Source of the DNA: Margaritifera margaritifera
Taxonomy: Eukaryota; Mollusca; Bivalvia; Unionida; Margaritiferidae
Length of the DNA stretch: 64,000 bases
Assembly (NCBI GenBank): GCA_029931535.1
Contig: JAQPZY010001660.1
Span: 6,642,001-6,706,000, forward strand
Direction of reading: 5' to 3'
Part shown: positions 50,041 through 61,879 of the stretch, in pieces
How positions within the stretch are numbered: position 1 is the stretch's first letter
Layout of the letters: every line of letters starts with the position of its first letter
Notes under the pieces: generated by a model
What the model saw: only the letters and a program-made list of their open reading frames with translations
Told to the model about the DNA's origin: nothing
Database searches by the model: none
Made by a program: the position numbers and the translations under genes

Positions 50041-53000
50041 CAGGAAGAAGGTGGCCGCATTTTTCCAAGCGACTAGAAAAGTTTAAAGTTTACCTAATGA
50101 ACAATTTATTGACATGTATGACTTAACTGTTAAAAGCAAAAAATTCAGTCTAAATGAAATGGCCAGTTTCTTCAACTGTTCAGCTTCTTCTTTGAGGAAG
50201 AAGTCCTCAACCATTAAAAGCCAAGCCAAAAAACTAAGAGGTGACAAGAAACTATCATTCATGAATTCACTTTGTGAGCTGGCAATTCAGTGACAGAACC
50301 AATGATACCTAGTGAGTTTTAAGGTGTGGCATCGACATCAAGAGAATCAGCTCTTACAGATTTTGTGGAATTCTATAAGATTAATCTTCAGGAAAAGGAG
50401 GAAAAGATTTGTAAATTTTAAAAAGAAAGAGAATCAATATGCAGTTCTAGGAAAAGACTACTAAGAATGAAAAATAGTATTGAGAGACTTTTTCAATTAA
50501 AATGTTGAAGATATGCAAAATTAAGAAAAGAATTAAGGTCAAGAAAAGTGAAGAAAGAGTCAAAGAAAGAGACACTGTTTGCAGAGAAACAAAGATATGT
50601 TGAGAAGTACATGTGAAAAGTTAAAGACTGAGACGAAAGCCAACTTTTATACAGGAAAGAAACTGAACCTTAAAAAAGACCTTGATCAACAAAATGAAAG
50701 AAATGTAATTTTGGAGAGTATGTTGTTGTAGTATGATAAAAAGTTTGAAGAAATGCTGAAAGAACATAAGAATTTATGCCAGGACTTGATCTACACTGAA
50801 TCTTTACACAGTGATCATCAGAGTAACGAAGTCAATGCTTGGCTCTAAAAGTAATTCATACTCCACAGATCTGCATTTGTGTGTCATGAACTTATTGAGT
50901 GAAGTGTAGGAGTTCATTACATAAACAACACTGTAGTACATGCGGCACAGCTTTGTGGAAAGACTCTTAGTACAATAAACAGAATTAGTGATCAGAGAGT
51001 AAATATTTCTCATGTTCACATCTCTCAGGAACTAACCAAAGAAGAAAATACAACTTTAATGTCAGACAAAATACAAACAAAAGGTGACAGTTATGAAGTT
51101 TTTGCAATAAGAGACTCTTCAGAAAAGCCATGGGTGCTAGGTTTAAAGAACATGCAGAATAAGGCATCTGAAACATGTTTGGAAACCTTGAAAGATCTTG
51201 TGAGTGATATAGATAACTCAACAAAAACCACACAAGGAAAAGAAATTTTAGGAAAAATAAAAAAGACTATGCCAGACAGAGCAGCAACTGAAAAGAAATT
51301 TCACACATTGCTGCAGATGTACAGAGAAGAAATTCTACCTACAGTATATTCTAACTGAGATGGGCTTTCACTCACTGAAAAAGATTCTATGGGAAATATG
51401 AACAATTTTACTGTGGCCTACATATCCTGGTCAACTTTGCAGAAGTTGCAGACAAAATAATTGATTCATTTGAAGAGGATGTCAAAGAGAACCCTCTTGG
51501 AGCAGAAGACAAGCCAGAAACTAAGTCTTTTTGCAAATAAGATGAAAGTGGTATGTCCGAAATACCTTGCAAGGGGAGGTGATGAGAAAAGTGGTTGCTA
51601 TGTAGATTTCAGGACCTTAATGAACAAAAAGGATGATGAAGAGGGCTTCAGTAAAACCAGGAAAAAAAGCAAGATCAACATTATTGGTACAATTTCGAGC
51701 CAACAGATTCAGCATCCTTTTTTTTATGCTGAGATTGTTTTCTCTCTGTCACCTTATATTCAGGAGTTTTTTGAAAAAGTCTTCCCACCCAGTAATTGTC
51801 TTCAAAATGCTGCGTACTGTGACAACAATGTTCCTCTTTTCATATCTGTATGTAAAGCTTTAGGCCTGTTTTCCAAGCTTGTAACATCACCATTTTGGCA
51901 CCTGTTAGAAAGCAGTTCTCATCTAAAAGATACAAGCAGATTGTACCAGACCCTTTACAATTTCCTTTGCAAAGCAAAAGAAGATGCTTCAGACTTTATA
52001 TGTGGCAATGAAGTCCCCTTCCCTGAGAATATACAGAAAGATTTCATCTATGAGAGGCTAGTAAAAGTCAGATGAAAATGATAATCTTACATGCCAGGTT
52101 TTGCAACAGATTTTTACTGCATGGCATTTGTTGCTGTTGAAAACTGTTGGGAATCATTTGGCTGGTGGAAAATATATAATGGTCAGTGCATCATTGGCAT
52201 TAGGGACAAAGTCTGTACCACACCACAATAAATTTCCTGAAAGAGTTTTATGCATTTTTAGATGGTCTTATTCGCTGTTGACCAGCAGCTTCCACATTAT
52301 GTAATGAAGCCTACATTCTGTTCTCACTGAACAAGACAGCAAATTGGTTGCAGTCATTAACAGAGGAAGAAAGAAAATCCTTCCTAACTAGGGCCAGGAT
52401 GGAAGGCAGGGAGATAAGAGCAAAGTACATTGAGAAAAAGAAATAAATAGAAAAGTTAAATAGAGAGCAACAGAGAAAGAAAAAAAAAGATATTGAAAAG
52501 AAGAAGCATGATGCATTTACACAGACGGCGGAGATTACCATTGAAATATTGTATTATTGGCTTTGGCAGTTCCCAGAAACGGTGGCTAAACAGTTGAAAA
52601 GTTTCAACTCTGAATCAGATCAAAGGAAATCACTAAAGGCACAGATTCTGTTTAGAAAAATTGTGTTAGGACAGAAATATGCTGACAAAAAAGTGTTTCA
52701 ATTCAGTGAAAAAGGGAAACAGTACAGTGTGCAGAAGTTAACATAATATTAACTTTTAATAGATGCTGCACTGAAAGTGACAAATATCTCACAAGATGAC
52801 CTTTTCTTAGGTAAAAGGATTATTCATTACCAAATGCAGGACAATGTGAGAACACCGTACAAAGGAAGGGTGATATCATTTGTGCCAGGCTATCCACAAT
52901 GGTACAGTCTTGAGTACAAAAATGATTGTGCTGTTTATGTCTACAAACTTGTAGTGGATTATGCATCTGGGGATGTAGAATTTGTAGAAGATACATGTAG
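50041..53000 (+). pseudogene. Unnamed invertebrate transposase-like gene, decayed
   Basis: Recognisable segments in order: WPHFSKRLEKFK (50050), LNEMASFFNCSASSLRKKSS (50150), a Lys/Glu coiled coil (50380-50790), TKTTQGKEILGKIKKTMPDR and AATEKKFHTLLQMYREEILP (51230-51350), GGDEKSGCYVDFRTLM (51580), CKALGLFSKLVTSPFWHLLE (51860), and at the C-terminus GKRIIHYQMQD and VPGYPQWYSLEYKND (52810-52920). I know such proteins as a large repeated family in oysters and cnidarians, with no established name. Several frame changes and stops. An acceptor precedes 50041. Confidence 0.5.
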
Positions 53001-53004
53001 GTTT

Positions 53005-53800
53005 CAGTTTGTATTTGCCATGTTGATTTTTTTGACCTGCCATTGGTGTTTCCTGTGTTGATTTTTTGGGCATTCTGTTTGTGTTTCCCATGTTGATTTT
53101 TTGGGCATTCTGTTTGTGTTTCCCATGTTCATTTTTTGGGCATGCTGTTTTTGTTTGCCATGTTTATTTTTTGGGCATGCTGTTTGTGTTTCCCATGTTC
53201 ATTTTTTGGGCATGCTGTTTGTGTTTCCAATGTTCATTTTTTGGGCATTCTGTTTGTGTTTCCCATGTTCATTTTTTGGGCCTGCCATTGGTGTTTCCCA
53301 TGTTCATTTTTCGGGTATGCTGTTTGTGTTTTCCATGTTTATTTTTTGGGCATGCTGTTTGTGTTTCCCATGTTCATTTTTTGGGCATGCTGTTTGTGTT
53401 TGCCATGTTCATTTTTTGGGCATTCTGTTTGTGTTTTCCATGTTGATTTTTTGGGCCTGCCATTGGTGTTTCCCATGTTCATTTTTTGGGCATGCTGTTT
53501 GTGTTTGCCATGTTTATTTTTTGGGCATGCTGTTTGTGTTTCCCATGTTCATTTTTTGGGCATTCTGTTTGTGTTTCCCATGTTCATTTTTTGGGCCTGC
53601 CATTGGTGTTTCCCATGTTCATTTTTTGGGCATGCTGTTTGTGTTTGCCATGTTCATTTTTTGGGCATGCTGTTTGTGTTTGCCATGTTCATTTTTTGGG
53701 CATGCTGTTTGTGTTTGCAATGTTCATTTTTTGGGCATTCTGTTTGTGTTTCCCATGTTGATTTTTTTCCATCCTGTTGCTGTTTCTCATATTGATTTTT
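53005..53800 (+). repeat. 35-bp minisatellite, about 22 copies
   Basis: The unit is TTTTTTGGGCATGCTGTTTG followed by TGTTTCCCATGTTCA. Monomer classes (GCATGC, GCATTC, GCCTGCCATTGG) follow each other in a repeating order, giving a higher-order period of about four to five units. 35 is not divisible by 3 and the unit lacks forward stops, so all three forward frames stay open. The long ORFs here are by-products, not genes. Confidence 0.92.
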
Positions 53801-53964
53801 CTTGCATGCTGTTGTCAAGTTGCAGTTTATTGTTACTTTCCTGTTGAAATGTTAATTAGATTATCTATTACAATAGTATTTGCATGTTTTTATTTTAATT
53901 GTACATTATATGAATCTACTGCAGTTAATTGTATCCCTTAGTAGACGGGATATAGAATTAAAGT

Positions 53965-54412
53965 TTGATAAGCTATAACTTGCTGCATTAATCAATTTAT
54001 AGCACTGAAAACTTTAAAATTGTAATGCTTGATAAGCTGTAACTTGTTGTTTTAATCAATTTATAGCACTGAAAACTTTAAAATTGTAACACTTGATAAG
54101 CTATAACTTGCTGCTTTAATCAATTTATAGCATTGAAAACTTTAAAATTGTAACACTTGATAAGTTATAACTTGCTGCATTATTCAATTTATAGCATTGA
54201 AAACTTTAAAATTGTAACGCTTGATATGCTATAACTTGCTGCTTTAATCAATTTATAGAATTGAAAACTTTAAAATTGTAACACTTGATAAGTTATAACT
54301 TGCTGCATTAATCAGTTTATAGCATTGAAAACTTTAAAATTGTAACGCTTGATAAGCTATAACTTGCTGCTTTAATCAATTTATAGCACTGAAAACTTTA
54401 AAACTATAACAA
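53965..54412 (+). repeat. 64-bp tandem repeat, seven copies
   Basis: TTGATA(A/T)GCT...TATAACTTG begins at 53965, 54029, 54093, 54157, 54221, 54285 and 54349, exactly 64 bp apart, with GAAAACTTTAAAATTGTAAC in each. Confidence 0.95.
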
Positions 54413-54589
54413 TTCTTAACTTTTCTTTACAGAGCCTGAAAGAGTTCTTCAACTGCAGAAACACGGTATATAACAAGCTGTAACATATTTTCTCTGTGAG
54501 TGGTTGTAAATGACAATTTTTTAACAGTAAAAATCTTTGTAAAGCAAATTTCATTTGATTATCTATCCATATCATAATTTGTTTTGTGT

Positions 54590-56747
54590 CTTAAGCTCAT
54601 TTCCCCAAACCTAACAAAAAACGTTAAACAATTGCTTTAATTTGAAAATTAAAAAAATTATAGAAAATATATTTTTTGTCCCAGTTGTTTAAAATATATC
54701 ATTTAATAAACAGCTAAATTACCTTTCTCGTTGTGCCAAATTTGGTTCAGATATCTCTACAAATAAGAAAGATATGGGTATGATACCACTTTTTGACACA
54801 AAAATAGGTTTCTGCATTAACACTATTGTGATGACATCGTTAGAAGAAAAATGTTGTTGGGACATATCTGAATAAAATAAGCATCTTTGTGCTTCAATAA
54901 AATAGCATTACATGTGTGAAATTTTGGTTCAGTTATCTTTTAAATAAAAAAAACATTGGTTCATGCTACTGATGTTACATAAAATTGTTTGTATCTTGTA
55001 TTCTGAATTGTACCCCACTTTCAATCTTCAAAACTATTTACCTGGCACAATTACAATCTAGATGAGAATTAATTAATTCCATCATATCTTACAAATTTCA
55101 ATCCAGACCTTGCTCCATCAACGCCAACTGTTGCAACTTGAAAATATGTAGTCAACAGCATGTGCAGTGTTAAATGGATGCTATTTTTTGGGGTAAGAAG
55201 GAGCAGCCTAATGTACATGATCAGGTGCAGTAGTGTGAGGAAACCTCTCACACAGGTAAAAATCACGTCAGTACATATATATACTTTTTTAGGAATTAAT
55301 AGAGGACACTAGAGCATTTTCTGTATTCTATTTTTTTGTACGTACAAGTATTTTGTATTTTGGGTCTGTTTTTATATTTCTGATGCAAAAGAGTACTTCC
55401 TTGTTGGACTGTCTTCAGTTTCATACATTATGTTCAACGGAAATTAATCCACAAAAAATAAACCGCAATCTATTTGGACCACCTCAACTATTTCTACAAT
55501 TTGATTGACTGTAGGATTTGTAGTGTTCTAGAAGTGGTGCTCTATGGTAATACAAACTTTCCCTCTTGCTGAATCAGCAACCTAGAGACCAGAGATAAGG
55601 CTGATATATAGGATGCTAGATGTAGGTCTGACAAGTGAGTCAGTTGTAGTATGTATGCCATGGAATAAACATGTTTCTGTAGAAACTGGTCTTTGCCTCT
55701 CACTACAAAAACACAAACATTACAGGATTGACTGAGAAGTTGCAAATGAAACAATAGTTTGATGTATTTGCAACTTTTCTGCCAGTCCTTGTTTTGTAAA
55801 TAACAGAGGTGGTCTGAATGGCAGCTATCAGCATTCATTTGAGGCATGATCCATAGGATTGACCTCAAAGTTTAAAATGTTTCGCATGTTGATGCCAGAC
55901 AAAATTGTGTTATAATAGAGCATAGTGTACCCATCTCCAATGAAGTACACAAAAAAGCAGTGTACATGACAAGAATCTATTTTTATCAATGATATTATGT
56001 CCCCTTTCTGCTTCTAGTACATGCACAATGGGGATTGTGGGGGGACAGACAGAAACATAGAAAGCAGCAGTTTTAAAGCAAAATGCATGCTCTTAAAGGA
56101 AACTTGCAAAAATTTGCTTCAGATAGATCTTATTTGCTCTATATACATCCTTCAGTCAGACATGGATTTTATAGTGTCTGCTCAAATACATTGGACACTT
56201 TATAGGGTCTACTGAAAATAGAATTGTGCACATTTTCATCATTAATGTTAGCAGTTAAAAATTATGGGGTGACACTTCAAGGAGCACTGTTTTATAAATT
56301 TTCATAAATTTTACTTTGAATTTGTTTTTTTCTGTTTCATTGAAAATGTGGACAAATCATGAATGATTGTGTTCAATGTAAACATGCTGAACATTTCATT
56401 TAAAGAAGCAATCAACCTTAGATGTATGTAGAGGTTTCCTGGTTTAAAAATAGAGCATGACTGCTAATAATATGGTCACATGACACCTCAGTGTGTTGTC
56501 AGAGATGGAAATCACAGGTAAACCTCGATATATTTTTATGTTAATTCTGTGTTAATAAAAAACTATTTACTGCTGTCCCCAATGGGATGAAATCATTTTA
56601 ATGCACAGTAATGTATTTTCCAAGGAGTAGAGCAGCTTTGATCTGCTATTTTTAGAGCAATAGATAAAGCAAGTTATTTGTGTAATGGGATAGTGGGGGT
56701 CATTCAGTGTATGAAAAAGTGTTATCTTTCTCTTCCTCCCACACTTG

Positions 56748-56750
<3 letters not shown>
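54590..56750. other. No gene seen
   Basis: AT-rich; no recognised coding sequence, RNA gene or tandem repeat. Confidence 0.45.

Positions 56751-56757
<7 letters not shown>

Positions 56758-56808
<51 letters not shown>
56758..56808. repeat. (CT)n microsatellite after a C-run
   Basis: CCCCCCCCCC then about 24 CT units. Confidence 0.95.
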
Positions 56809-56809
56809 A

Positions 56810-58030
56810 TATTGTAGTTAGTGATCATTATTGCTTTGACAGAGTACACCAGAGACTTTATATCACAGAGACTTTATAACACCCATAAAATGTGAAATAT
56901 GGTTGTAATGACCTTCTTTTCTCACTAAAACTGGCTATGCCAAGTTTTTGGATTCTGTACTATACGAGTCAAGCAGGCAAGACATCATTCAACAGAATTT
57001 CCTGTTGGCTTGATTCTTAGCACAGACCTTTAAATTTGTATCCAATTATAAGCTAGAAAGAAGAGAAAAATCTTTCATTTGGATTTGATTTCATGTTTCA
57101 ATCAGTATTTCACTTGCATCATCATTGGTACTTTTCTGAAGTATCGTACCCATTTTATTCTTGTTTTTTTTTTATTGCAAAAATAATAATAATGTTTATG
57201 TGGGTTTTTTAAAAATGTTAGTCAGAATGTTGACATCTTAATTACTATTCAAATATAAATTAATCAAATTATTGAGTAAAGACACTTCTGATCAGACTGC
57301 ATTATTCTGGAATGTTTGGCATATAAAAAACAAGAAAAAAACCCCAATGGATAAATATGTCCAGACCCTACTTGCAGGACATTTATATGACCAGAGAATG
57401 TTGTCATCCTGCTTTCATCTCCATTTGTTTCAGTTGTAGCCTACCAGCTGTTGTAGTGGTAGGTATCATGCATATTGTATACAGTATATATGCACTTTTT
57501 TTTGTACCTAAACGAGAGTCCATGTTGCACTCTTGAACCTCATCATGTACATTGTTTGTTCCATCTCCCAAAAATAGAATGAATTTAACATTATACTCTC
57601 TGTTTATGACTTCATTTTTCCAGATTACTTAAGTTTGAGCAGGTGGAGCAAGGTATTGTTTGAAATTTGTAAGACATGAAGGGATCAATAATTCTGAGCT
57701 AGATTTTAATTGAGCCAGGTAATTACAGTACTTTCCATGAATTAAAGTATGGTATGATTCAGGATGGATTGGAAGCTGACTATAGTAATGTAGTCCTGAG
57801 TTTTATTATTCTCCATTGGCAGCAATCAAGACCAGATAAAAATATCCCGGTGGATCACAGTAGAGACTAGAGTTTTCTCTGACTTTTTCCACCCAGTTTT
57901 AGATATTTGGATAGTTATTTGGATAACTGTAACCCCTACATATTGTCAGTTGTTATCGGCCCAAAAGATGTTTTTAGAGGTAAAACGTAGCATTTGTTGC
58001 AAAATGTAATTAAGATGACATGCATTTTTA
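56810..58030. other. No gene seen
   Basis: AT-rich with no supported feature. Confidence 0.45.
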
Positions 58031-58169
58031 ATTGAGTGTTATTTCCTATAGCAGGCTGGCTAAACACTTTTTGGCAAAATATCCATTTTTGTTGCCCACC
58101 ATAAGGCGTAGCTTATATTATGATATTGTCCATACATCCATCTGTTTGGTACCAATTTGGTTTCTGCAT

Positions 58170-59010
58170 GATAGCTCAAGTTGTTCACCAAATACAACCA
58201 AACTTTGTGGATGGCTTGCACTTGAGGAAAGGAAGGACCCTATTGATTTTGGGCTTAAAAGTTCAAAGGTCAAGGTCACTGTGACTGAAAGAAGGAACAC
58301 AGTTTCCTCACAATAGCTTGAGTTCTCCACTGTCTACAACTTTCAAACTTTGTGGATGGCTTGCACTTGGGGCAAGGAAGAAAGCTGTTGATTTTGGACT
58401 CACACTTCAGATGTCAAGATCACTTTGACTGAGAGAAAAAATTTTGCTTCTGCAAAATAGCTATAGATCTCCAACATAAACAGATAAAAAACTTTGTGAA
58501 TGGCTCGCACTTGGGATAAGGAAGAAACCTATTAATTTTGGGGTATAATTCACTGTCACTGAAAGAAAAAAAATGGTTTCTGCATGTTTTCCTGAGTTGT
58601 CCATCATTTATGGTTTTCAATCATTGTCAATGGCTTTCACTTGGGGTAGGGAAGAACCCTATCCAATTAGGGGTCAAAAGATCAAGGTTACTCTGACTGA
58701 AAGAATCAAATAGTGTCTGCACAGTAACATTAGTTCTACATCACAAACCTGGACCAAACTTTGTGGATGGTTTGTACTTGAGGTAGGAAGAGTCCTATTG
58801 ATTTTTGGGTCAGAAGGTCAAAGGTCAAGGTCACTGTGACTGAAAGAAGAAAAATGGCTTTTACACAATAACATTTGTTCTGTATCACAGATTTGGAGCA
58901 AACTTTGTGGATGGCGTACACTTGGTAAGGAAAAAACTATTGATTTTGTGGTCAACAGGTCAAAGGTCAGGGTTGCTGTGACTGCAAGAAGACAAGTTAT
59001 CAGCACAGAG
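58170..59010 (+). repeat. ~140-bp tandem repeat, about six copies
   Basis: Units share AACTTTGTGGATGGCTTGCAC, 'ggaagaa', 'attgattttgg' and GGTCAAGGTCACTGTGACTG. The block TCAAAGGTCAAGGTCA holds two direct AGGTCA half-sites, including the extended TCAAGGTCA used by monomeric nuclear receptors. Copies diverge and drift in spacing. Confidence 0.8.
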
Positions 59011-59164
59011 GAGTATTAAACATGGGGTGGGCATATAATGTGCCATTCACAGTACTCTTGTTATTGTCAAGTTTTATTTTAAAAAGTGAACTTCAAGAAA
59101 ATTTAGGTCAGGTGAACAGAAATAGACAAAAAGCTGTCTTTTTCTTTCTGCATTACCAGGTTTA

Positions 59165-59212
59165 CCAGTAATTTACCAGTAGTTTCAAGTAGTTTACCAG
59201 TAGTTTCAGAAT
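59165..59212 (+). repeat. Short TTTACCAGTAGT repeat
   Basis: TTTACCAGTA(A/G) recurs three to four times within 48 bp. Confidence 0.7.
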
Positions 59213-59279
59213 CAGCTGTGTATCTCCCAATCAGAATCCATTTTCTGATGAGTTGTAGGTATTATATACAACTTCATTC

Positions 59280-59307
59280 ATATATATATATATATATATA
59301 TATATAA
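59280..59307. repeat. (AT)n microsatellite
   Basis: Uninterrupted AT run. A second short one is at 60001-60022. Confidence 0.95.
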
Positions 59308-59319
59308 AGAATACAAATC

Positions 59320-60470
59320 ATATTGCGATCATGTGTGTCTTTGTTATCCAATCAGATCCAAAGAAGTTGGACAGAAGTCCAGTAGCAGAACACTTCTCTT
59401 TTACTGGCCATTTTTTCAGTGACATTATGCTAACTGCAATTGGCCACAACTGCAACTTGCAGTTCTGAAACCAAGAAAGAAAAGGAATCGTACTGTATAC
59501 ACCGCCTAAGAACACTGAAACCAAGCAGCTTAAATCAATAAGACTCTGAAAGGGCAAACACATGTAAATAAAATAAAATAAAATCATTATCTGTTTAGAG
59601 CCATTATTTATCAATTAAATAATTGGTTAGTTTAATTCATTATTTATTCACTTATTTATAACCTTTTTGTAGTTCTTGTTAGTACATGTACTATTATTGT
59701 GGTTATTGTTAAATAAAGAGACAGTGAATTATCCAGGATATAATCTATGGCTACATCACTTTATATTAAGAAATAGATGGTGCTTTTGCTCTGCATTTTG
59801 TGGGTCAAAACCAGTTAGAATGCCATTTTATCATTGGAGTTCAAAACCAATAAGGCACAATATTCAAAATATTTTGAAATAATACTTCTGTTACATCCAT
59901 AATCATGTTAAGTTTTGTAAATTCATTGTTTTCTCTTGTGTTTAATGTTTGTCTTGTTTGTCTCTGTTTCATATTTTTGCCTTTGACAAAGACTCAATGA
60001 TATATAAATATATATATATATAGTCAACAGTTACTAATATCAAATTTCACATCAGCAACAACTGTGGGGGAGGAAAGTACAAACTATATCAAACATGGAC
60101 ACTTGAAAAGTGTGCGAGTCAGAAAATCAGTGACAATCTTGGGAAAGGTGTCATGATTCTGGTAAAATGTTCGGTCAGTATTTAGATACAGGGTTGGTCT
60201 ATAGAGCCTGTCATTCAGCGGTGATGGTTAACCAGTCATATGCTGTATGTAATGGAAGTGGGTGTTGGTATGGTATGGTAAGGTATACATAGATAGAAAG
60301 GGAGATTAGAAGAGGGAAGTAAGTTGAGTGGTAAGATAGTTCTCTGAAAATAGTGTAGCTAGATTGTAGTGTAGTAACTTTTGGGAGGTGGACAGGAAAT
60401 GTTCCATATGCAGTGTTTACATAAACAGTAATTATCTACTATGACTTAGTTTGGTTGGTTTATTTTATAC
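59320..60470. other. No gene seen
   Basis: No supported coding or structural feature apart from the short AT run. Confidence 0.4.
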
Positions 60471-60480
60471 CACTGAGATC

Positions 60481-60500
60481 CCCCCCCCCCCCCCCCCCCA
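60481..60500. repeat. C20 homopolymer
   Basis: Twenty consecutive C, at the 5' edge of the Gypsy remnant. Confidence 0.95.
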
Positions 60501-60597
60501 GAAATATAGGGTCATATGGATGAGCCAGAATTGCTGGTCTGATATCCTCAGATTCAGAGGAATTTCAGTGGAGAATAGATGAAGTGCTAGAACTTGC

Positions 60598-61145
60598 CTC
60601 CCATGTGTCAGGGCCATCCACGATGATATTCTCATCAGGGGATGTGGAGAAACTGATGCCGAGGCCATAGCAGACCATGATAAAAAACTGAAAGCTCTGT
60701 TTTAGAGATGCAGAAAGAAAAATCTGAAGCTGAACAAGGATAAGTTGAGTCTGAGACACAAAGAAGTATAGTATTCAAGGGGCACATGATAAATGCAGAG
60801 GGCCAAAAAGTAGATGAAACAAAGGCCTGAAAGTAGATGAAACAAAGGTTGAAGCCATCAGAGATATGCTCACTCTAACCAACAAACTGGAAGTTAAATA
60901 TCTGTTAGGGATGGTGATTAATTTGAAGACGTTTGTGCCAAGGCTGTCTTTGGTCACTGATCCCCTTAGCCAAGGAGTGTGTCTATTTCAGGAGGGCCAC
61001 CTAGTGCTGACAGGAGCTAAGGTCCATTATGCACAAATTAGCTATTATTTTAAGAGTGGAAAACTTCAAAACTTTCACATCGCTTACATGAAAGACTCAC
61101 AAATGTACATCGTACATACATTGAGTAAAACAACACTTGCCGCAT
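60598..61145 (+). pseudogene. Ty3/Gypsy reverse transcriptase fragment
   Basis: AIHDDILIRG carries the catalytic DD of the RT active site (first residue changed from the usual Tyr/Val context). It is followed by ADHDKKLKAL, RCRKKNLKLNKDKLSLRHKE, then EVKYLLGMVINLKTFVPRLS (thumb). Later GAKVHYAQI and YIVHTLSKTTLAA echo RNase H and its end. Several in-frame stops and a local ~20-bp duplication (AAAGTAGATGAAACAAAGG) at 60808-60850. No LTRs seen. Confidence 0.75.
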
Positions 61146-61620
61146 GAGAAAACAGTGTAAGACAGAGACAGAGTTTTGCTTGTTCATAGGCATTCCCCTT
61201 TTTGTAAAGTACTAATCATTCAGAATGGCATCATCTTCGAGAGATGGGGCTGGGGGGAAGGGGGGTCGAGCATAATGATTCCAGTCTTACAGTAAGATAT
61301 TATATTGAGAAGACTTCATTCAAGTCATATGGCATTCAAGTAGAGCAGAAACGAATAACTGAACATTCGAATTAGAATAACTTTTTGGGAATATTCAGAT
61401 AGAAAATCAGTATTCAAATATTCGTTTGGTTACCTAGCCAGTTTGCCAGCATTTTGTAAAATAAACAAACAAATCAAAATTTAAACTATGTAGCCCTGTT
61501 GAATTAGTCTTCAAGGGAACAACTTTAAACCTGCAAAATCACCTGAAATTCAAACTCCCACTCACAAAGTAATCATATTGCCAAATTTCTGAATAGTCAC
61601 ATTTTTTTCATTGTCATTCA

Positions 61621-61875
61621 GATGCTGTTGAAAAGCTAGATAATGTGTACTACAGCAGGTTGAGAAAGAATTATGGTATTGAACAGGGTTGTCATATCAA
61701 AGTCAGCAATGTTTATATGTATCAAGCAACATATCCAGATTTAATTAAATTAAATTTGCCACATGTCTATGTTATTATTCTTGGGAACAATTCACTTCCT
61801 AGAGAGTTTTGTCTTGATAGGCCCTGCATTCAACTAAGCAAGCAATCAAGAGTTACTAACCTTCTTTACCTGTAG
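61621..61875 (+). CDS. Possible host exon, unknown protein
   Basis: A strong acceptor (TTTTTTTCATTGTCATTCAG) at about 61620 opens a frame of about 84 codons, DAVEKLDNVYYSRLRKNYGI to SRVTNLLYL, with balanced composition and ordinary codon use, ending at TAG 61873. It could be a terminal exon. No domain is recognised and no partner exon seen. Confidence 0.3.
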   Translation, partial: DAVEKLDNVYYSRLRKNYGIEQGCHIKVSNVYMYQATYPDLIKLNLPHVYVIILGNNSLPREFCLDRPCIQLSKQSRVTNLLYL

Positions 61876-61879
61876 TTGG

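Noticed and set aside
53066..53847. Long hydrophobic Phe/Cys-rich ORFs up to 248 codons
   Set aside because: All three forward frames are open because the 35-bp repeat unit lacks stops. The peptides are the same period read in different phases.
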